A DNA stretch of 64,000 nt. Origin: an uncultured Muribaculaceae bacterium. Lineage in GTDB: Bacteria > Bacteroidota > Bacteroidia > Bacteroidales > Muribaculaceae. Location: assembly GCA_910576935.1 (NCBI GenBank), contig CAJTKG010000002.1:56626-120625 (forward strand). The letters run 5' to 3'. The notes beneath the pieces are model-generated. The model made no database searches. It was given only the letters and a program-made list of their open reading frames with translations, and was not told the origin of the DNA. A program made the translations under genes and the position numbers. Below are positions 1 to 9,500 of the stretch, piece by piece. Positions within the stretch are counted from its first letter, which is position 1. Each line of letters begins with the position of its first letter.

Positions 1-710
1 AGAGAATTGGCCAAAATGGCTCTGTCGTGGGTTGAGTATTCATTGTTGTCAATGTAATCTTCAAGAATTGCCACCGATTTTTCGCTTTCGCCTTTGCGGT
101 TATATTTATCCGACATATCGATGACGTAGGACAAAGACCCCGGCGGACATAGCGAAAGCAAGGAATCCTGATAAGCCTCGAATACCCCCAGATATTTATC
201 TTTGTCCTCTTTTCTGACCGAGAAATCCATGAGATAGGAGGCAACGGTGCGGTTGATATAATAGTAATATGGTCTGAGATATCCGGGCAGTGAGCTGTAG
301 GGTATGGAATCCATGATCTCCATGGCTTCCTTATACATGCCTATGCTGCCGAGAACATTTGCCGTGTTCATGCGGGCATTTGTGATGAACTCAGGCTTCC
401 CGGTCTTGAATGCGACGGTTTCACGCCTCTTGCAATAAGCGAAAGCCGAGTCGGTATTATATGGCCTGAATGCGTCAAACAGGTCTCCCAAAGCCAGAAA
501 CCGGGCTTCGTCGTCTGAAGCCGAATATAATGCCTGTCTCAGTTCGTCGAGACGGTTTTCTTTCTGCGTGATATAGGTCTCCCTGTTCTGAATTGTATTG
601 AGGAGTTCAGACATCAGAGAGTCGGTTTCTGTATGCGTCGATGTGCAGCCGGTCGTTACCGTCAGCACAAGCATTATGATCAAGTCGGTAAGTTGTCCTT
701 TAAGCTTCAT
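1..710 (-). CDS. DUF6377-type TPR regulator, lipoprotein-like N-terminus (3' end outside window)
   Basis: Open reading frame running from an ATG at 708-710 off the left edge; about 236 residues are visible. The N-terminus has a hydrophobic segment ending in a Thr-Thr-Gly-Cys lipobox-like site (Cys22). It is followed by the pattern typical of Bacteroidetes DUF6377 proteins: an R-x-x-Y-x-x-x-K-E-x-R-x-x-x-L stretch at about residues 43-57 and a D-S-A-x-x-Y element near 86-91, then TPR-like helices. Family members usually continue with more TPRs, a membrane helix and a C-terminal DNA-binding domain; that part lies outside the window. The gene is divergent from the glycan operon starting at 1123, so a role in controlling it is plausible but inferred. 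A TAATTTTG box (714-721, minus) lies 3 nt before the ATG. Confidence 0.7.
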   Translation of the reverse strand, partial: MKLKGQLTDLIIMLVLTVTTGCTSTHTETDSLMSELLNTIQNRETYITQKENRLDELRQALYSASDDEARFLALGDLFDAFRPYNTDSAFAYCKRRETVAFKTGKPEFITNARMNTANVLGSIGMYKEAMEIMDSIPYSSLPGYLRPYYYYINRTVASYLMDFSVRKEDKDKYLGVFEAYQDSLLSLCPPGSLSYVIDMSDKYNRKGESEKSVAILEDYIDNNEYSTHDRAILANS

Positions 711-713
711 ACG

Positions 714-721
714 CAAAATTA
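714..721 (-). promoter_or_regulatory. -7 promoter box for the DUF6377 gene
   Basis: Minus-strand TAATTTTG matches the Bacteroidetes TAnnTTTG -7 element. Only 3 nt separate it from the ATG at 710, so the transcript would be nearly leaderless. No clear -33 TTTG is seen. Confidence 0.55.
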
Positions 722-1122
722 GCAAAAAAATATATAAGTAGAGCCGGCAGGACAGAATTTGGGTAATTATGTGTAAACTGACTGTTTAACATTTTGATCT
801 TGTGTTTAACATTAGGTCGGTTTATGTTGCACTTGATGATACGAGCGGTTGCTATAATTAAGGAAATAAAAGGTAATATTACGTAATTAAAAAGCTTTTG
901 GGGCCACCTTTGTCGAACTACCTATTTTTACATGTTATATTAATACTATTATGTTGCTATACAGTTAATTGATGTTTTCAATATGCTTAAAAACGCTACT
1001 TATTCGCTACCAATGAGCTCTTGACCTTTTAAAACAGATGGTCATTGTATATTTTTGTAACAGAGATGCCAGGCATCCATATGAGTCTAAAACCGTTTTA
1101 AACTAATCAAAAAATTTAACGT
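722..1122. promoter_or_regulatory. Divergent intergenic region with promoter of the glycan operon
   Basis: About 400 bp without a credible gene between the divergent DUF6377 gene and the 1123 operon. A plus-strand TATTTTTG box at 1050-1057 matches TAnnTTTG and would start transcription about 60 nt before the ATG at 1123. The region is AT-rich and has space for activator binding. I could not identify an operator. Confidence 0.5.
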
Positions 1123-2007
1123 ATGCTTAATTTTACAAAATTTACGGCTTCTGCCGTCCTTATGTTGTCAACCGCTTTCGGAGCTTCGGCGATAGATCAT
1201 CTTGAGATTATCGGTCCGGCTACTCCCGGTGGCTGGAGTATCGATGATTGCCCTCTGATGGTTCAGGATCCTGACAACGAAAATGTATTTACTTATCTCG
1301 GCTATCTCAAGGCAGACGAAGAGTTCAAGTTTACCTCGGGAAAAGATTTCGGCGATCCCGGTAAAGAATTCCGCAATGCTTCGACCGACCCCTACGATAT
1401 CTCCAAACTCATACCCGGCGGCGACGACAATAAATTCAAGGTAGCAGAAAGCGCTAACTACAATGTGGTGTGTAACGTCGCAGATCTGACGATATCTATT
1501 ACCAAAGCCGAATATCAGGAAAATCCTGTCAGATTCAACAATCTTTTCCTCGTCGGCAACGCTACCGAGGGAGGCTGGGAGATAAAAGATGCCACACCTA
1601 TGGTATGGGGCGGCGGTGAACATCCGTTTGTCTTTACTTACAGCGGTGAGTTGAAAGAAGGTGAATTCAAGATTGACTCCAACCGCTACAGCGGCTCTTG
1701 GGGCGGTCCGTGGTTCTTTGCCGGAGTGGACGGAGACGGGAACATCGATTATTCGAAGATATCTTCAGACGGTACCGGTGACCGCAAGTGGCAGATAATA
1801 GAGACCCATCGCTATGATATTAATGTAGATCTCCTTGCTGGCTCTATTTCCATAGTGAAGTCTGAAGAGGGTGCAGTCAGTGATATTGAGGCTGTCAATG
1901 ACGAAGTTCCGGTATATTACAATCTGCAGGGTATTGTTGTAGCTGATCCAGCCAATGGCATATTTATAAAGAAGCAGGGTAATAAAGTTACAAAGGTCAT
2001 ATTATAA
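1123..2007 (+). CDS. SusE/SusF-like secreted glycan-binding protein, two modules
   Basis: 294 residues. It has a cleavable signal peptide (about 1-23, ending Ala-Ser-Ala) with no lipobox, unlike classical SusE/SusF lipoproteins. Two tandem modules (about 25-125 and 138-250) each start with L-x-I/L-V/I-G-x-A-T-x-G-G-W and end with a W/F-x-V-x-x-x-x-x-Y-x-V/I pattern, as in the starch-binding modules of the SusE/SusF family. The last 30 residues (Y-Y-N-L-Q-G ... G-N-K-V-T-K-V-I) form a tail that recurs almost unchanged in the PCMD protein at 21369-23024 and resembles degenerate T9SS sorting tails. It is first in a five-gene operon with a GH31 enzyme immediately downstream, so alpha-glucan or a related glycan is the likely ligand. 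Surface binding is inferred from family and context. Confidence 0.75.
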   Translation: MLNFTKFTASAVLMLSTAFGASAIDHLEIIGPATPGGWSIDDCPLMVQDPDNENVFTYLGYLKADEEFKFTSGKDFGDPGKEFRNASTDPYDISKLIPGGDDNKFKVAESANYNVVCNVADLTISITKAEYQENPVRFNNLFLVGNATEGGWEIKDATPMVWGGGEHPFVFTYSGELKEGEFKIDSNRYSGSWGGPWFFAGVDGDGNIDYSKISSDGTGDRKWQIIETHRYDINVDLLAGSISIVKSEEGAVSDIEAVNDEVPVYYNLQGIVVADPANGIFIKKQGNKVTKVIL

Positions 2008-2023
2008 TATTTAAAACCTCGAG

Positions 2024-2063
2024 AATCATCCCGACCGGCGATTATTCACTGCTCGGGATGATT
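2024..2063 (+). other. Intercistronic hairpin inside the glycan operon
   Basis: An 11-bp perfect stem (2024-2034 with 2053-2063) with an 18-nt loop lies between the binding-protein gene and the GH31 gene. There is no following T-run, so an RNA-stability or processing element is more likely than a full terminator. It could make the first gene more abundant than those downstream. Confidence 0.45.
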
Positions 2064-2088
2064 AATATCAGTTAACCAATAAAATATC

Positions 2089-4689
2089 ATGAAAGCAAAG
2101 CTTAGCATTTTTTATCTTTTGTTCTTCATCCTGTCGGGTGTGTTGACACTGAAGGGGGAGAACGTCGGCAATCCGCAGGCCGATCCGCGCGCTGTTGTGA
2201 CAAGCGGCAATGCACGATTTACGGTATTGACGCCCGAAATGATCCGCATCGAATACAGCGATAAGGGAGTATTCGAGGATCGGGCGACATTTGCTATCGT
2301 AAACCGCAATCTTGAAGTGCCCCGTTTCACAACCGATGAAGATGATACATTTCTTTTCATCGAGACAGACAAAATACATCTGAAATATCGCAAGGGTACT
2401 AATCCCCGCACCCTTCCGGCATCGTCGGCAAATCTCTCGATAACAATGAACCATAACGGACGTGAGGTGCTGTGGTATCCCGGCAAACCCGATCCGATGA
2501 ACCTCAAGGGCACATGCCGCACCCTTGACGGCAGCAACGGCCAGAACAAGCGGTCGGAGATGGAAGACGGTCTGATCTCCCGTTCGGGCTGGGCTGTCAT
2601 AGATGATTCCTGGACATCGTCACGTCCAGACGGCAGCCGTTCGTTTGCTTTTGAGGCTGATGAGACGCTGGGCTATGACTGGTGGGCGGAACGTAAAGAT
2701 CCCTATGCGATGGATACCTATTTCCTGGGTTATGGAAACAATTATAAGAAAGCAATGTATGACTTTACGCTTGTGGCCGGTAAGATACCCCTTCCGCCGT
2801 CGTATGTGTTCGGCTACTGGTATAGCAAGTATTCGTCATATTCGGCCGATGATTACCGTGAGATCATGAATGATATATCAAGCAATGAGATACCTGCCGA
2901 TGTCATGATTCTCGATATGGACTGGCATTGGAACGGCAACGAGGGCAGCATGTCGGCCGGACGCGGTGGCTGGACAGGCTGGTCATGGAACACCAATCTC
3001 ATACCTGACCCGGTAGGCCTTCTCAAAGAAATGCATGACCGTAATTTCAAGACCGCTCTGAATCTGCATCCCGCCGGTGGCGTCAACAGCATCGAGTCTC
3101 CCGAGTTTTTCACCTCTATGAACGAGTATCTCAGAGGCAAATATGATGTAAAGGAATCTTCGGGCAAGACGATCCCGTGGTATCTCGACTATCCCGATTT
3201 TACCGAATCGTTCTTCAGCACTATTATCCGCGAGCATGAGAGTGAGGGCGTCGATTTCTGGTGGCTAGACTGGCAGCAGCATCTTACAAGCCCCTATACA
3301 AACGGCCTTGGTCAGACATTCTGGTGCAACCATGTGTTCTACAATGATATGGCCAAAAATCGTCCAGACCGCCGACCGGTGATCTTCCACCGTTGGGGCG
3401 GCCTTGGCAGCCACAGATACCAGATCGGTTTCTCGGGCGACGCGCTTATCAATTTCCCCACACTTGCTTTCCAGCCCTATTTCACAGCCACGGCAGCTAA
3501 CGTCGGTTACGGCTATTGGGGCCATGACCTGGGCGGTCATGCTTATTCGGGCGATGAGTCTGTCAATGATCCCGAACTTTTCCTCCGCTGGATACAGTTC
3601 GGCGTATTCACGCCGATCTTCAGAACACATGCGACCAATGATCCTCGCATCGAGCGCCGCATGTGGAAATTCCCCAACTTCTCCGATATGCTTGAGGCTG
3701 TCAGACTGCGCTATTCATTGTTCCCGTATATCTATACGATGGCCCGCGAGACATACGACACGGGTATCTCGCTGTGTCGTCCGCTGTATTATGAGTATCC
3801 CGAGGCCGAAGAGGCTTATACTTATGAAGAAGAATATTTCTTCGGAAATGATATACTTGTCGCTCCGATAGTCGAACCGGGTAAAAACGGCGTCTGCACG
3901 AAGACAATATGGTTCCCGCGTGGAAACTGGTGGAGCGTGGCCACAAACGAGCTTATCGAAGGGCCGTGTGTCATGACCATGGAGTTCTCGAAAACAGATA
4001 TTCCTTATTTCTATCGCGAAGGTTCGATTGTTCCCCTCAACCCCGCGGGTGTTATGAATGTGACCGAGCGCCCCGAGCATCTTATCCTGAATATCGTGAA
4101 AGGTAATGAAGGAAGCGGAAAGCTTTATGAAGATGCCGGTGACAACAGCGATTATGATGTGGCATATGCTACCACCGCGTTCTCGCAGGTGCAGAGCGGA
4201 AACAAATATACCTATATGATACAGCCCCGAGAGGGCATCGCCGACAATCTGCCCTCAACAAGATCTTACACACTCAAGATCTATAACTCGAACACCCCGC
4301 TGTCTGTCAAAGTCAATGGCGTGGTTTCAACTCAGTACAGCTATGACAGCGAGAAGAAGTGTACGGCCGTTGAAGTACCGTCGACAGCCTGTTCGTCATC
4401 GGTGACGGTGGAACTTGAGGAAGACATGGCCGGTATAGCCGGCATTACGGTTGATATGCCGAAAGTCTACTACGACAAATCTTCAGATACTCTCACCGCC
4501 GAACTCGGTCATAACAGAAAAAATGTCGAGCTCGCACTTTTTAATCTGGCCGGTGGCGAATGTCTCAACCGCAAGTATCAGGACGTATCACGCTTTTCAG
4601 AGAAATTATCGATGCTCTCTCCGTCACAGATGTATATCTGCAAGATAATAGCCGACAATCAAATCACCGTTGAAAAGATATCCAAATAG
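2089..4689 (+). CDS. GH31 family glycoside hydrolase, secreted
   Basis: 866 residues with an N-terminal signal peptide (about 1-22). The GH31 layout is visible: an N-terminal beta domain, a TIM barrel with the ILDMDWHW strand near residue 275, the nucleophile region WWLDWQQ (Asp394) and an acid/base candidate in F-S-G-D (Asp451), followed by a G-H-D-L-G-G-H substrate-loop motif and C-terminal beta domains. Residues about 780-866 look like a T9SS type-A sorting domain (Ig-like strands, hydrophobic pattern, terminal Lys). GH31 enzymes act on alpha-linked sugars; most are exo-alpha-glucosidases, but other specificities (xyloside, GalNAc, sulfoquinovoside) exist. The WLDWQQ variant instead of the common W-x-D-M/x-N-E means exact substrate cannot be assigned. 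The flanking SusE/F-like genes point to an alpha-glucan-like substrate. Confidence 0.88.
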   Translation: MKAKLSIFYLLFFILSGVLTLKGENVGNPQADPRAVVTSGNARFTVLTPEMIRIEYSDKGVFEDRATFAIVNRNLEVPRFTTDEDDTFLFIETDKIHLKYRKGTNPRTLPASSANLSITMNHNGREVLWYPGKPDPMNLKGTCRTLDGSNGQNKRSEMEDGLISRSGWAVIDDSWTSSRPDGSRSFAFEADETLGYDWWAERKDPYAMDTYFLGYGNNYKKAMYDFTLVAGKIPLPPSYVFGYWYSKYSSYSADDYREIMNDISSNEIPADVMILDMDWHWNGNEGSMSAGRGGWTGWSWNTNLIPDPVGLLKEMHDRNFKTALNLHPAGGVNSIESPEFFTSMNEYLRGKYDVKESSGKTIPWYLDYPDFTESFFSTIIREHESEGVDFWWLDWQQHLTSPYTNGLGQTFWCNHVFYNDMAKNRPDRRPVIFHRWGGLGSHRYQIGFSGDALINFPTLAFQPYFTATAANVGYGYWGHDLGGHAYSGDESVNDPELFLRWIQFGVFTPIFRTHATNDPRIERRMWKFPNFSDMLEAVRLRYSLFPYIYTMARETYDTGISLCRPLYYEYPEAEEAYTYEEEYFFGNDILVAPIVEPGKNGVCTKTIWFPRGNWWSVATNELIEGPCVMTMEFSKTDIPYFYREGSIVPLNPAGVMNVTERPEHLILNIVKGNEGSGKLYEDAGDNSDYDVAYATTAFSQVQSGNKYTYMIQPREGIADNLPSTRSYTLKIYNSNTPLSVKVNGVVSTQYSYDSEKKCTAVEVPSTACSSSVTVELEEDMAGIAGITVDMPKVYYDKSSDTLTAELGHNRKNVELALFNLAGGECLNRKYQDVSRFSEKLSMLSPSQMYICKIIADNQITVEKISK

Positions 4690-4698
4690 ACCATTGCC

Positions 4699-6069
4699 AT
4701 GAAAAAAATAATATCATTACTGACTGTCTTTTTGTGCAGTCTGTCGGCTTTCGCCGGAATGTCAAATTCAATTGAATATACTCAGCTGTATATTGTCGGT
4801 ACGGCCGTTAAAGCAGGATGGAATATCGGCGCCACACCGATGGACAGATTGGATAGCGGTGTGTTTACGTGGACGGGTACGCTCACAGCCGGAGAGCCGT
4901 TTAAATTCATGAACTCCAACGACGGCTGGCATAAACATGTCGTGGCCACGAGCAGGAATGAGCTGATAAAAGTCGGCGAGATACATCATCTCGATTTCTA
5001 TGCCAACTGGCAGCTTCCCGATATGCTTGATAATAAATTCCGGGTTGATAAAACCGGCGAGTACGTCATTACGGTGGACCTCCGCAGTATGAGCATATGT
5101 CTTGGCAACCCCGAGGCGGCTCCGGTATATCCCGACAAATATTATGTCACGGGTTCTGCACTTGACAATCAGGTAATCGAGCTGTCGAAAATCGAGAATT
5201 TCGAGTTTAAGCAAAGCATGACTTGCAAACCGGGCAATATAATATTGATGGACACACCGGTCAAAGGTGACGACACACGTTATTTCGTTCCAGTTTTTGA
5301 AGATGTCGATATAGCGTTCGGCAAGGGTTATGTCTCGAAATTGAAAGTGACCACCGACGCCGATGCCAGAGGTTGGAGCGTAGCCGTCCCCGGCGACTAT
5401 ATCGTGTATATAGCTTGCAGCGACCACAGATATATGGGCAGAAAACACAAACAGCGCAAATATCTTTATATCGTAGGCGGTTGCTGTGAACTGGCATGGA
5501 ACTACTGGGATGACAGCAACTGTGTGTTTTATCCCAATCCCGAGAATGCCGACGAACTGGTATGGGACGGAGAGCTGAGAATAGGATGGAAAGGCAATAC
5601 AGAACCCGATCTGTTTAAAATCCTCACGGAGAGAAGTTGGACAGACGAGAATTATCATCCTTATGTCGAGAATGCATTGGCTGAAGGCACCGGCCCGATC
5701 AGAACTACCGACGGCGGCGATACCAAATGGAAGATTACCAAAGACGGTCGGTACAAGATTACTGTCAATACCAGAAACGAGACTATCACGACAGAATATC
5801 TCTCGCCGGTCACCGAGGGTGACATCGTCACAGCCGGCGTTGTCTCGGCGGATGTCGATGTCGTAAAACTGTCATGCGTAAACAACAGTGTCGAGCTCGT
5901 TTATTCTCCCGAACCTGTCAATGTCAAGGTCGTGAATATCGCAGGATGTCTGATCTCGTTTAAGAAAGGCGTCACCAAGGGCATTGTTGCCGACAATCTT
6001 GGCGGTGGCATTTATGTGGTCTCGGTCGAGGGCGCTACAGTGAGCAAATCATATAAAATAAAAATTTAA
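4699..6069 (+). CDS. SusE/SusF-like secreted glycan-binding protein, three modules
   Basis: 456 residues, starting 9 bp after the GH31 stop, with a signal peptide (about 1-19) and no lipobox. Modules at about 28-140 and 254-370 begin with L-Y-I-V-G and end with K-F/W-x-I/V-x-K-x-G-x-Y-x-I-T-V, matching SusE/SusF-type starch-binding modules. The middle module (about 147-250) is more divergent. The C-terminal 60 residues (V-K-V-V-N-I-A-G ... G-G-G-I-Y-V-V-S-V ... Y-K-I-K-I) fit the T9SS type-A sorting pattern. It probably captures the same glycan as the product of 1123. Surface attachment by T9SS rather than by lipid is inferred from the tail and the missing lipobox. Confidence 0.75.
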   Translation: MKKIISLLTVFLCSLSAFAGMSNSIEYTQLYIVGTAVKAGWNIGATPMDRLDSGVFTWTGTLTAGEPFKFMNSNDGWHKHVVATSRNELIKVGEIHHLDFYANWQLPDMLDNKFRVDKTGEYVITVDLRSMSICLGNPEAAPVYPDKYYVTGSALDNQVIELSKIENFEFKQSMTCKPGNIILMDTPVKGDDTRYFVPVFEDVDIAFGKGYVSKLKVTTDADARGWSVAVPGDYIVYIACSDHRYMGRKHKQRKYLYIVGGCCELAWNYWDDSNCVFYPNPENADELVWDGELRIGWKGNTEPDLFKILTERSWTDENYHPYVENALAEGTGPIRTTDGGDTKWKITKDGRYKITVNTRNETITTEYLSPVTEGDIVTAGVVSADVDVVKLSCVNNSVELVYSPEPVNVKVVNIAGCLISFKKGVTKGIVADNLGGGIYVVSVEGATVSKSYKIKI

Positions 6070-6110
6070 GAGACCGGCAATTATTATAATAACCAAATAA
6101 ATTTATTCCA

Positions 6111-6587
6111 ATGAAACACAGATTTTGCCCTCTAATCCTTGCGGGGATGGGCTTGGCGTCTGTATTTAGTGCAACAGCCACGGATGTGTATGTCTACGCT
6201 CCGACAGGTGAAACATTAGGAAAAGCAACCGAAGTACAGCGCATTGAGTTTAACAAAGCAGGCAAGCTGACGCTTGTCCCTGTAGAAGGAGATAAAATCG
6301 ACTTCGACTTAGACAAACTTGAATGTTTTGCATTCAAGTCTATCACTGTGAGCGGCTCGGCCGACGTAGAGGCTGTGAACGCCACGGTACGCCTTGTCGG
6401 CGATATGCTTTCGGTGACAAGCGCGTCGGAGATATCTGAGATACGCGTTTACAATGTGTTGGGTGAACTGATCGGCAGTTGCACACCCGGTGCTTGCGAG
6501 GCAATCATGACAGTCAACGCACGCGGCCTTGGCATCGTGGTGGTTGCAGCCGGTGGAATTGTCCAAACCTATAAAATTGTCAGATAA
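6111..6587 (+). CDS. Small secreted protein with T9SS-like C-terminal tail
   Basis: 158 residues with a signal peptide (about 1-23). Residues about 25-82 share a module with the N-terminus of the next protein: a short Y-V/F-x-Y strand start, a V/I-x-R-I element, K-L-T/S-V, an E-G-D/N segment and an ending in a-F/s-F. Residues about 90-158 form a sorting-tail-like domain (I-R-V-Y-N-V-L-G-E ... G-I-V-V-V-A-A-G ... Y-K-I-V). No catalytic motif is seen and I do not recognise a function. It is located inside the glycan operon and 2 bp before the LamG/GDPD gene, so it may be an accessory or scaffold partner of that protein. Confidence 0.6.
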   Translation: MKHRFCPLILAGMGLASVFSATATDVYVYAPTGETLGKATEVQRIEFNKAGKLTLVPVEGDKIDFDLDKLECFAFKSITVSGSADVEAVNATVRLVGDMLSVTSASEISEIRVYNVLGELIGSCTPGACEAIMTVNARGLGIVVVAAGGIVQTYKIVR

Positions 6588-6589
6588 CC

Positions 6590-9500
6590 ATGAAAAGACT
6601 TGCTATCATATCTTTGGCTGCCATGGGTGCGGCCGCATTATCGATCTACGCGGCAGATTTCCTGTATTTTCACTACAACGGCAAAGTGACGCAGGTTGTC
6701 CCCGCCGAGAATATCGACCGTATCAACAAGGAGGCTGACAATAAGCTGAGTGTCGTCGATGCCGAGGGCAACACTATTTATGCTTTTTCTCCCGAAGAAG
6801 TCGACTCAATCTCTTTCACAGAGCCCATGCCCAAGGCCGACCTGCTTGACGTGGTTTTCAACGCCGACGGTACGGCGAAGGATGTGTCGCCGATGAACTT
6901 CACTGTCGAGCGCGGCGGCGACGCTACAACCGAATGGAACGACCGCTATAACCGCTATGAGGCAAAACTCTCGGGTAACAAGTGGGGCGACAGCAATGTT
7001 GCCGAACATTTCTATCGTGTGGACTACAGCAACAACCAGGCGTTCAAAGATGCTTTGGCAGACGGTCATACCCTCGAAGTGCTCTTCATGCCCGAATATA
7101 CAGGTGATATGCCCGATGCCGAGGCAAAGATATTTGCATCTCACGAGGCCGGCGGTACGGGCATCATGGTGAAGACGGCAGGCGCCGGTCCCAATGCATT
7201 GAATTCTCTCACGTTCCTCCCCAATGTCTCGACCGGCACTCACAGCTCATGGCAGTGGGCGGCCAGCGACGTTGTTCCCGAATCAAACGTCTACTATCAC
7301 GTCGTCGGTGTTTGGGACAAAGAAGCCAAGAAGGCAAGAATCTATGTCAACGGCGAGCTCAACAATGAAATATCGATCGAAGGCGACAATTATATCCAGG
7401 CCAAGGATGGAGCAAACTTCTTCTGCATCGGCGGCGACGGCTGCGTACCCGGCGGAAGCAAGACCACCGGTGTGCAGAACGGTATGAACGGCAAGATCGT
7501 GATGGCCCGTATCTATGACGACCCCTTGAGTGCCGGTCAGGCTGAACGGTTGTATAAGGCTGTCGATGTGCCTGTTGCCGATCCGATGCCCAAGGCTGAT
7601 CTGCTTGATGTAGTATTCAGGGCCGACGGCGTTGCCGAGGATGTATCTCCGATGAATTTCGCAGTCGAGCGTGGTGGCGAGGCCAATACGGTATGGAGTG
7701 ACCGCTACGAACGTTATGTTGCAAAGCTGTCAGACAATCAATGGGGTAACGGCGATGTTGCCGAACAGTTCTACCGCATCGATTACAGCGACAACCAGGC
7801 CTTCAAGGACGCTCTTGCTGACGGCCATACTCTCGAGGTGCTGTTCATGCCCGAGTATACGGGCACTGTCCCCGATGCCGAGGCCAAGATCTTCGCCTCG
7901 CATGAAGCCGGCGGTACGGGTATCATGTTCAAAGGCACATGGAGCGGTCCGAACAAACTTAACGCCTTGACCTTCCTCCCGAATGTCTCTACCGGCACCC
8001 ACAGCTCGTGGCAGTGGGCGGCCAGCGACGTTGTTCCCGAATCAAATTCTTACTATCACGTCATCGGCGTCTGGGACAAGGAAGCCAAGAAGGCAAGAAT
8101 TTATGTCAACGGCGAGCTTAACAACGAAATATCGATCGAAGGCGACAACTATATCCAGGCCAAAGACGGCGCCAACTTCTTCTGCATCGGTGGTGACGCC
8201 TGTGTCGTTGGCGGCAGCAAGACCACCGGCGTGCAGAACGGCATCAACGGTGAAATCGTGCTGGCCCGCATATATGATGACCCCTTGACCACAGAGGATG
8301 TCAAACGTCTTTATGAAGCTGTCGATGTTCCTGTTGTCTCTCCGATGCCCAAGGCCGACCTGCTTGACGTCGTATTCAAGGCCGACGGTGTTGCCGAAGA
8401 CGTGTCTCCGATGAACTTTGCTGTCGAGCGCGGTGGTGAGGCTGTGACCGAGTGGAATAATGATTTTGGCCGCTATGAGGCACGGTTGACGGGCAACAAG
8501 TGGGGCAACAGTGATGTAGCCGAAAATTTCTATCGCATCGACTACAGCAACAACCAGACATTCAAAGACGCTATTGCTGACGGTCATACCCTCGAGGTGC
8601 TGTTTATGCCTGACTATACGGGCAATATTCCCAATGTAGAGGCCAAGGTCTTTGCGTCGCACGAGGCCGGAGGCACGGGCATCATGGTCAAAACATCGTG
8701 GACAGGACCTAACTCACAGAACGCTCTGACGTTTCTTCCCAATGTTTCGACCGGTGACAACAGTTCGTGGCAATGGGCAGCCAGTGACGTTGTCCCCGAA
8801 CCCAATGCCTACTATCATATTGTCGGCGTATGGGACAAGGAAGCCAAGAAGGCAAGAATTTATGTCAACGGCAAACTTAATAACGAAATCACTCTCGAGG
8901 GCAGCAATTTTATTCCTGCCAAGGACGGCGCCAATTTCTTCTGTATAGGCGGTGATGCCTGTGTTGTCGGCGGTAACAAGACCACCGGCGTGCAGAACGG
9001 TATCAACGGCAGAATAGTTTTGGCACGTATCTATGACGATCCGTTAACGACCGAGCAGGCCGAGCTTCTCTACAAAGATGTCGAAGAAGGCGTTGCCGCA
9101 ACACATCCGGTAGTGGAGAATCTCATGTTGCTCAAGAATGTACAGGTAAAAGCCGGTGCAATTTATCCCATCTATGGCGCAGGTTTTGAAGAAGGCGATG
9201 TCATTGTGTTTGACGACGGTTCGGCACATTGGGAGCTGGATGCCGAGGTCAATGGCACCGATGGAGTGAATGTCAGACTCCCCGAGGATGTCAAGAGTGG
9301 CACATTCAGCGTTTCACTAAAACGTGGAGAGCGGTTGCAGAATCTCGGGTCGGCTTATTTTTTGAAAGTCAAAAACTTCGAGAGCAGAGCCAACATCGTC
9401 GCTCATCGCGGATATTGGGACAAGGAAGGCGCAGCTCAAAATTCACGTGCAGCCTTGCGCAACGCCATCGAACTGAAGGCTTATGGAGCTGAAACCGATA

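Noticed and set aside
4768..5658. 296-residue minus-strand reading frame
   Set aside because: Antisense to the SusE/F-like gene, no start context or domain.
6824..9100. CRISPR or satellite array
   Set aside because: The 759-bp repeats are in-frame protein-coding modules, not short repeats with spacers. No CRISPR-like array is seen anywhere.
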